A stretch of DNA of 64,000 nt from Sipunculus nudus. Its lineage: Eukaryota; Annelida; Sipuncula; Golfingiida; Sipunculidae. A program made the position numbers and the translations under genes. Shown in pieces: positions 58,901 to 64,000 of the stretch. The DNA lies in contig CM049310.1 of the NCBI GenBank assembly GCA_026874595.1, positions 4,278,001 through 4,342,000 of the forward strand, given 5' to 3'. A model generated the notes under the pieces. The model was not told the origin of the DNA. It saw only the letters and a list, made by a program, of their open reading frames with translations, and searched no databases. Position 1 is the stretch's first letter. Every line of letters begins with the position of its first letter.

Positions 58901-61362
58901 ATTTATAATTTTAGTTTCGGAACATACTGATACAAACATACTGATTAAACAAAGAATGCTTGAATTTTAAACGGAGGCTGGTCACTTGACAAGATGAGTG
59001 TAACTGCTACAGAGAAAGCCGACCATCACCGGGTTACTGCGAACGGTAAAGCAGAAAAATGAAGTGCTCATGGTCTTGAAGAAATCTGAACATTAATATG
59101 CACGTGTTTAATTATGGAGGTTGGTCACGTGAGGATTTTGAGCGTACCTGCTGTAGAGGAAGCCGACGACCACAGGGTTCTCGGGGTCGGTGACTCTGAC
59201 GAAGGAAGATCCTCCGCTCAGACCGATGACGACGTACTCGTCGTTGTTAACAGGATCGGTCCAGCCCCAGATGTCGTTACCACGTGGCCTGTCAAACAGA
59301 AAATAATTATCACTTATGTCCTCTTGGTATGCAAACATTTGTTTAGTAAATAAATGTTACTTAGAGAATACCGTAGTCTTACATAAAGTCTTGTTTAAGT
59401 AAAATAGGACAATATACGTTAACAGTGACAGTGACAGCCTCTGCTGCATCTCTTACGTGAAGAGTTGGGCAATGCCGCTTTTGATATTTTGAAGATGAGG
59501 AGGGGGACGACGACGATAATGATGGTCATGATGATGATAAAAAAACAAGATGATGATGATCTCGTTAAATGTATTAACAGCGGTACCTCTGATCATCAGG
59601 TGTGGGCACGGAATAGCCGAGGTCCTCAATGGAGACGTAGGACATCTGGTCAACGTTACGGCAAGGCTTGTCCCCAGCAAGACCTGCAACGCAAAAATAT
59701 ACCATTCTCCCATTCTTTAGTTCATGTTGTCAGGTCACATTAAAATACATTAAAATGATGATATTTATTTAATTATTTTATTTCAGGATGTAGGTACAGT
59801 GGTATATATATCTTTCATAAATACAAAAGACGTTACCGCATGATACAGTCCTGTTATAGTTAGCCGTGAATACACATTAGTATATTCGGGTGATCAGGAT
59901 GCAGATATGTTAGGGTCTGCATTTATTGTTAACATTTAAGTAATGCAATTCCTTCGCTTTTAAAAGTCCACCTACCATCGACGCAATTTCTGCGACCTTC
60001 AGTGACCTTTGGTGCGTACTGGGGACATTTCCCAGTTGCCAAGCAACCCAGCTGCTCGAGCGTCTGTTTTTGCTTCCTTGCCATACTCTCCTTCATTCTC
60101 TCACGTCCGATGTCCCAGGTGGCGACCTCCATCGGGAAACTCTGAGATTGCTCGCCCAGGTCAATGCATGACTGAGAGCCGACACATGGACCCCATGGTC
60201 TCCAGGGAGTCACCACACATTCTTCAAGCAAAAGTTATATTAATAAATGTATGATATATAATAAAAAAAAAGGGCCCTACAGTATAATCAGGCATTCCTA
60301 CGTGAGTGCTTCTTTTATTTGTGATATCTAGTCGGGGGATTGTTAAAGGTCTTTCATGCTGAAAATGGTGAATCGAGCAGACTTCTACAGGGCGCTCTGC
60401 GATCAAATCTCTAGCGTGCCAGGGCCGAGAAAATTTATCTTTTGTTTTAAAAGACTTGTATCTTAGAAAAAATCTTTTATGTCAGAGATATAGTCATGAG
60501 AATTAAATCAGATATACTCATGTCCAAAAATAATGTAAATCCAGTAGCAAATTTTGAAATTCCGTTCACTGAGAAAGCAGTATATAACGATGAAGTGGAA
60601 TATTTCCTCAAACGTTTGTAACCGAATTCGTCTTGTGATAGGTCCGGACTTATAGTTTTCCCGAGGTTTTCAGCAAATCTCATAATCACCAAAGTCATAC
60701 AGTTTGCATATGAAGACTGAATAAATAATGATTCACAAAAATAAAATTACCTTCTGCCAGAGCGGCAGCTAGGAGGACACATCCCAAACATACAGTAATC
60801 CACGTCTTCTAAAACAAAGGTATACGTCTGAATAAAATTCATACAATCCTCTAAGTCTAAAAATACCAAACTTATTGGACTAGTTGCATACGTCTCGGAA
60901 AGTTTTCATGAATGACAGTTTAATATGATATATGAGCTTATAGGACCATCGTTTTATCGCCAGTGTAATGTTAATGTTATAAAATGTTGCACTTTTATTA
61001 GTAGTAGTACAAGTAGAATGAATAATAACAATAATAATAACAATAATAATATTATAACTCATGTGAAAATATTTAACAAAAAGAATAATCAGTACTACTA
61101 ATTATAATGTATCCCTGTGCTATTTATTTACGTTTAGGAGAGAATCATTACATAGAATATGATGCTTCTAATTTTGACTGATTAGTTATTATGATTTGAT
61201 ATATGATGCCTACTTAGTTTGTAACTTATTAAACAACACAACATGAAAATGAAGAGAGAATTAACATCCTCATTTTATTCCGCTCAAATGAAGAATGTAA
61301 TACTCTACATATAATTTAATTAATCAGGGTCATATATTAATTGAATTCCAAGTACTTACCAT
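55922..61362 (-). CDS. Gene 3: secreted choice-of-anchor B (LVIVD-type) beta-propeller protein, 527 aa, ten exons
   Basis: Exons: 61362-61360, 60808-60751, 60221-59976, 59683-59587, 59288-59148, 58727-58474, 58062-57818, 57652-57579, 57083-56812, 56115-55922. All introns are GT-AG; the joined length is 1,584 nt, in frame to TAA. Residues 1-19 form a signal peptide (MKTWITVCLGCVLLAAALA). Residues 21-102 are Cys-rich and carry a WRPWGPC motif. Residues about 105-505 match the choice-of-anchor B propeller family known mainly from secreted bacterial proteins: NDIWGW, GGSSFVRVTDPENP, SSWRDMKVV, AHNIV, MIDVSDPKNP, GYVHDAQC, ICFCYNED-like, TYIWDIRDL, AIDHNQY, YQSNYEAGLRIL and AVSSIEFGLFMVRP are all readable. 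The C-terminus ends CPAVMQKRQCEPAPC. There is one N-glycosylation sequon, NLT. No membrane anchor is seen. Molecular function is not known; extracellular location is inferred from the signal peptide. Confidence 0.9.
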
Positions 61363-61410
61363 CGTGCAGTTGGACGAGGAACGGATGCCTGGAAAAGGTG
61401 TGACCTCACC

Positions 61411-61417
61411 TTATATA
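61411..61417 (-). promoter_or_regulatory. TATA box of gene 3
   Basis: The minus strand reads TATATAA here, about 50 bases upstream of the start codon at 61362-61360. Usual TATA-to-start spacing would place transcription initiation near 61385, giving a 5' UTR of only 20-25 nt. The first exon would then carry just the ATG before a perfect GTAAGT donor. Confidence 0.7.
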
Positions 61418-64000
61418 CTATGTCCGGCAAAGACAGCCGCTGGTCACTCCGGTCTTCCCACGGTCACCGACGTCTTCACGTGCACATTACTGGTCATGTG
61501 ATGGGAGTGGTCAGCCTAATTGTATAATTTGATGTACGTTATGGTACATGTGTACCTGTTAACCTCCAACTCATAAGATTAACTGACACGAATTGACATG
61601 CTTATCGTAGCGTAGTTACGTAACCCTATAATATTTTCATTAGTATCTATGGTAGTTGTAGTTTTGTGTTGATCATTATTATTGTTAATATTTTATTATC
61701 ACTACTATTATAATTACTTAAATAGTTATTATCATTATCAAAATTATTACCAATATACTTAGTACTGTTATTTTTTTTATATTTGTTATTTTGGAAAAGT
61801 GGGGAGGTGCCTGGAATGTAAATGTTAAAAAAGACTGCTTCAGGAAATAGTAATATTAATAATAATCATAATAATTTTAACAATAATGATAATAGCAACA
61901 ATAACAAATCATTCTTCTTTTTCTTTTTCTTCTTCTTTTTATTATTTGGCAAAATGCAGTAGTTCTTATATATATGAATATTCCATTTCGATATTTAACA
62001 ATAAGAAATAACAATGTAATTGGTGCTTATAGAGAAAGAAAAATTTTATTATATTATATATACTATTATAAATAACAATATAAGTAATAATAATAATAAT
62101 CATAATAATAATTATTATAATATTATTATTTTTCTTAAATTCCTATTAATATTTTTATAGATTGTTACACTTATATATACTTGAATTAAAAAAAAAAATA
62201 GGACGCAGATGGCATATTTAACATGTGACTGGTTCGTGTTCGCCACCACCCTTTGTTCGTATTTAGATATGTAGATATATAGGTCAGTGTGTCGCAAATG
62301 TATGTACTTAGGTAACCCATATGGTACTGTTCCTATCGCGGGAAACCATGTGTGCCCTATATGCCGTGATATATACATTTGTACGGGATTTAAAGTTTTA
62401 AGAAGTGCATTAGTTACATTTGCAAAACATCTTTCCCTTTGATAATAATATAATATGATATGATGCAAAGCAAAGGCCCATGACAAAAAAAGTAGGTAAG
62501 ATTAACTTATTTCAGGATTTCTAAACTATTCTATCAGAAATCGCAAGTTTGAACCTTTGAGGTCAGAGGGTTACTCAACCACGTGTTGCATTGATGCAAA
62601 TTTTCCGTCATTCTAAAAACTACAAGAAATGTCCATCAAAATGAAGAAAGTAAGGCCATTTTCGTTCATTAAACGTTTAAGTATATGAAAAGAGACAATT
62701 TTTACAAGGAAAGTCATACATGCTTTAATGTTTGTAATATTGTTCACATATTACAGTTTTGATGTAATGAGCCAACACTTGATATGACTTTAAGCAACAA
62801 TAACTTACGCAATAATTTTGCACTTTCTCTCGAAACACAATACAATTAAGTCGAGGAACATGTTGGTTAAAGTTAGTTTTGCGGCAAGGATATACACATA
62901 ATAGAAGAAAAAGAAGAAGGGGGTCAAGACAGAAGCGGACTCGGTGTAAACAGGCCTGGGCATTCGTTGCCTATCAGTGGCGTCCCGGGGGATGGGGGCA
63001 GAAAAAAAATAAATGCAGCGAAAATCCAGACAATGTGGGTTGTTTTTCAGCCATTCCTTGTGCATATTTAGAAAAAAATCTCATGAAATATATGATTATA
63101 CACATACTGTGGATGGCTTCCTATTCACTTTGGTTTAACATTTGCGATACTCACGATATTGAAAATATTGTAACACAGAGAATTTTTTTCTTATATATAA
63201 ACCAAGTCTTAAGAACCCATAAAACCATAATTAGTAAACAACAGCAATAAACAGTATAATCAAGACATATAAACGAAAGAGCATGACCATTTCAAAAAGG
63301 AAAAAGATATGTTGTGAAGCAAATCAATTGCTGCATGACATTTGTCTAAAAATGACCGATAACCGGATAATAAATGGTATTAAGAAGAAATTGGCACAGT
63401 ATTTATAATTATGTAATCATATGTGGATATATTTGGGCTTTGATTCAGTAAATGAATGTTGTAAAATAAAAAAAAGTACTAAAAGGTGAGTTTTGGAACT
63501 CTAAGTTTGAACTAGTGGCCAATTGGCCATGACGCTAAGCTGAATTCAAGGAATGTTGAACAATGAGCAAAATGACTGCCAGAGTGCAAAAAAATCATGA
63601 ATTTTGTGAAGAGTCCTTAGAAATGGGTTTCAGTGGGCTTTTGGACAAATGACCACTTTCATTGAAGGTCTCATAAAATAGAAAAAAAAATGTAAAATTT
63701 TGAAAAAATACAGTTAGTGCCACCATTCTGTAGGTAATGATGAAACACTCTATGATCCATATATATCCAAAGAATCATGGCTATCAAGGCATTAGTTATT
63801 TGGATACTGGAGGTTTTGTATTGAATTTTTACTTATTCTTGGGGGTACTTACGAGCCTTATAACTCGGATTATATAGGTAACAGACACCTAATTGTAGGT
63901 TTCCAAGGAGATGTTTTATTAGTCTCCCAGGAAGTCAAGGTAGATGATTCTAGGTTCGGCGGTTACTGTTAGTGCCGTGTTAATGGATCACTACTTCATT
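61418..64000. other. Upstream flank of gene 3
   Basis: The first 120 bases are GC-richer (TCTTCACGTGCACAT and similar), a plausible proximal promoter. Beyond that come ATT/TTA microsatellites (61670-62130) and a CAGTGGCGTCCC-type MITE end near 62980. From 63529 to the window end is a piece of the GCTAAGCTGA-ended dispersed family with a GTTAGTGCCACCATTC motif. No gene is seen. Confidence 0.5.

Noticed and set aside
55922-61362. Bacterial contamination as source of the propeller genes
   Set aside because: Each gene has nine introns with consistent phases and consensus splice sites, in DNA full of animal repeats.
62115-62486. 123-codon minus-strand ORF upstream of gene 3
   Set aside because: AT-rich sequence, no recognisable domain, hydrophobic runs from T-rich codons.

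Overview
This is nuclear DNA from an animal, most likely a marine mollusc and probably a bivalve. The basis is small exons separated by long AT-rich introns, many (TA)n tracts, CR1-type LINE and Ty3/gypsy remains, and short dispersed elements of a kind common in bivalve genomes (CGTCCGTCCGTC-type ends, GGTGGCGCCACC palindromes). The species call is inference; the eukaryotic call is firm.

The genes of the window are three tandem paralogues, all transcribed leftward on the minus strand. Gene 3 spans 61362-55922, gene 2 has supported exons 51013-39845, and gene 1 has supported exons 14321-2581. Each has the same ten-exon plan with identical intron phases: a one-codon first exon, a signal-peptide exon, a Cys-rich exon that opens with a W-x-x-W-G-x-C motif, then seven exons encoding a beta-propeller of the 'choice-of-anchor B' / LVIVD-repeat type, and a Cys-rich C-terminus. 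When the exons are joined the reading frames stay open in all three (527, 529 and 522 aa). These are predicted secreted proteins, so the locus is an expanded family of extracellular propellers. Oddities include a GC-AG intron in gene 1 and a weak donor at the same intron of gene 2.

The rest is mobile DNA. A nearly full-length Ty3/gypsy retrotransposon lies on the minus strand at 27973-38425. It has two LTRs about 98% identical by eye, a 4-bp ACTG target duplication, a tRNA-His-type primer site, a 154-bp-period tandem array in its leader, a gag-pol with one frameshift in gag, three nonsense codons and a second frameshift in pol, and an extra C2H2 zinc-finger ORF between pol and the 3' LTR. A decayed CR1-like LINE with a PHD-finger ORF1 lies on the plus strand (about 22140-26752). 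A second LINE 3' fragment (53447-51775, minus) is interrupted by an element holding three exact 300-bp tandem units. Further items are a decayed copy of a multicopy invertebrate gene (18094-19210), a tRNA-derived SINE, several hAT-like or foldback MITEs, a 34-bp minisatellite, and a large diverged inverted-repeat pair around the 5' exons of gene 1.

Layout: 1-2580 is 3' flank; 2581-14321 gene 1; 14.3-22.1 kb repeats and a possible gene 1 first exon; 22.1-26.8 kb LINE; 28.0-38.4 kb gypsy; 39.8-51.0 kb gene 2 (first exon possibly at 54060); 51.7-53.5 kb LINE fragment; 55.9-61.4 kb gene 3 with a clear TATA box; 61.4-64.0 kb upstream flank.
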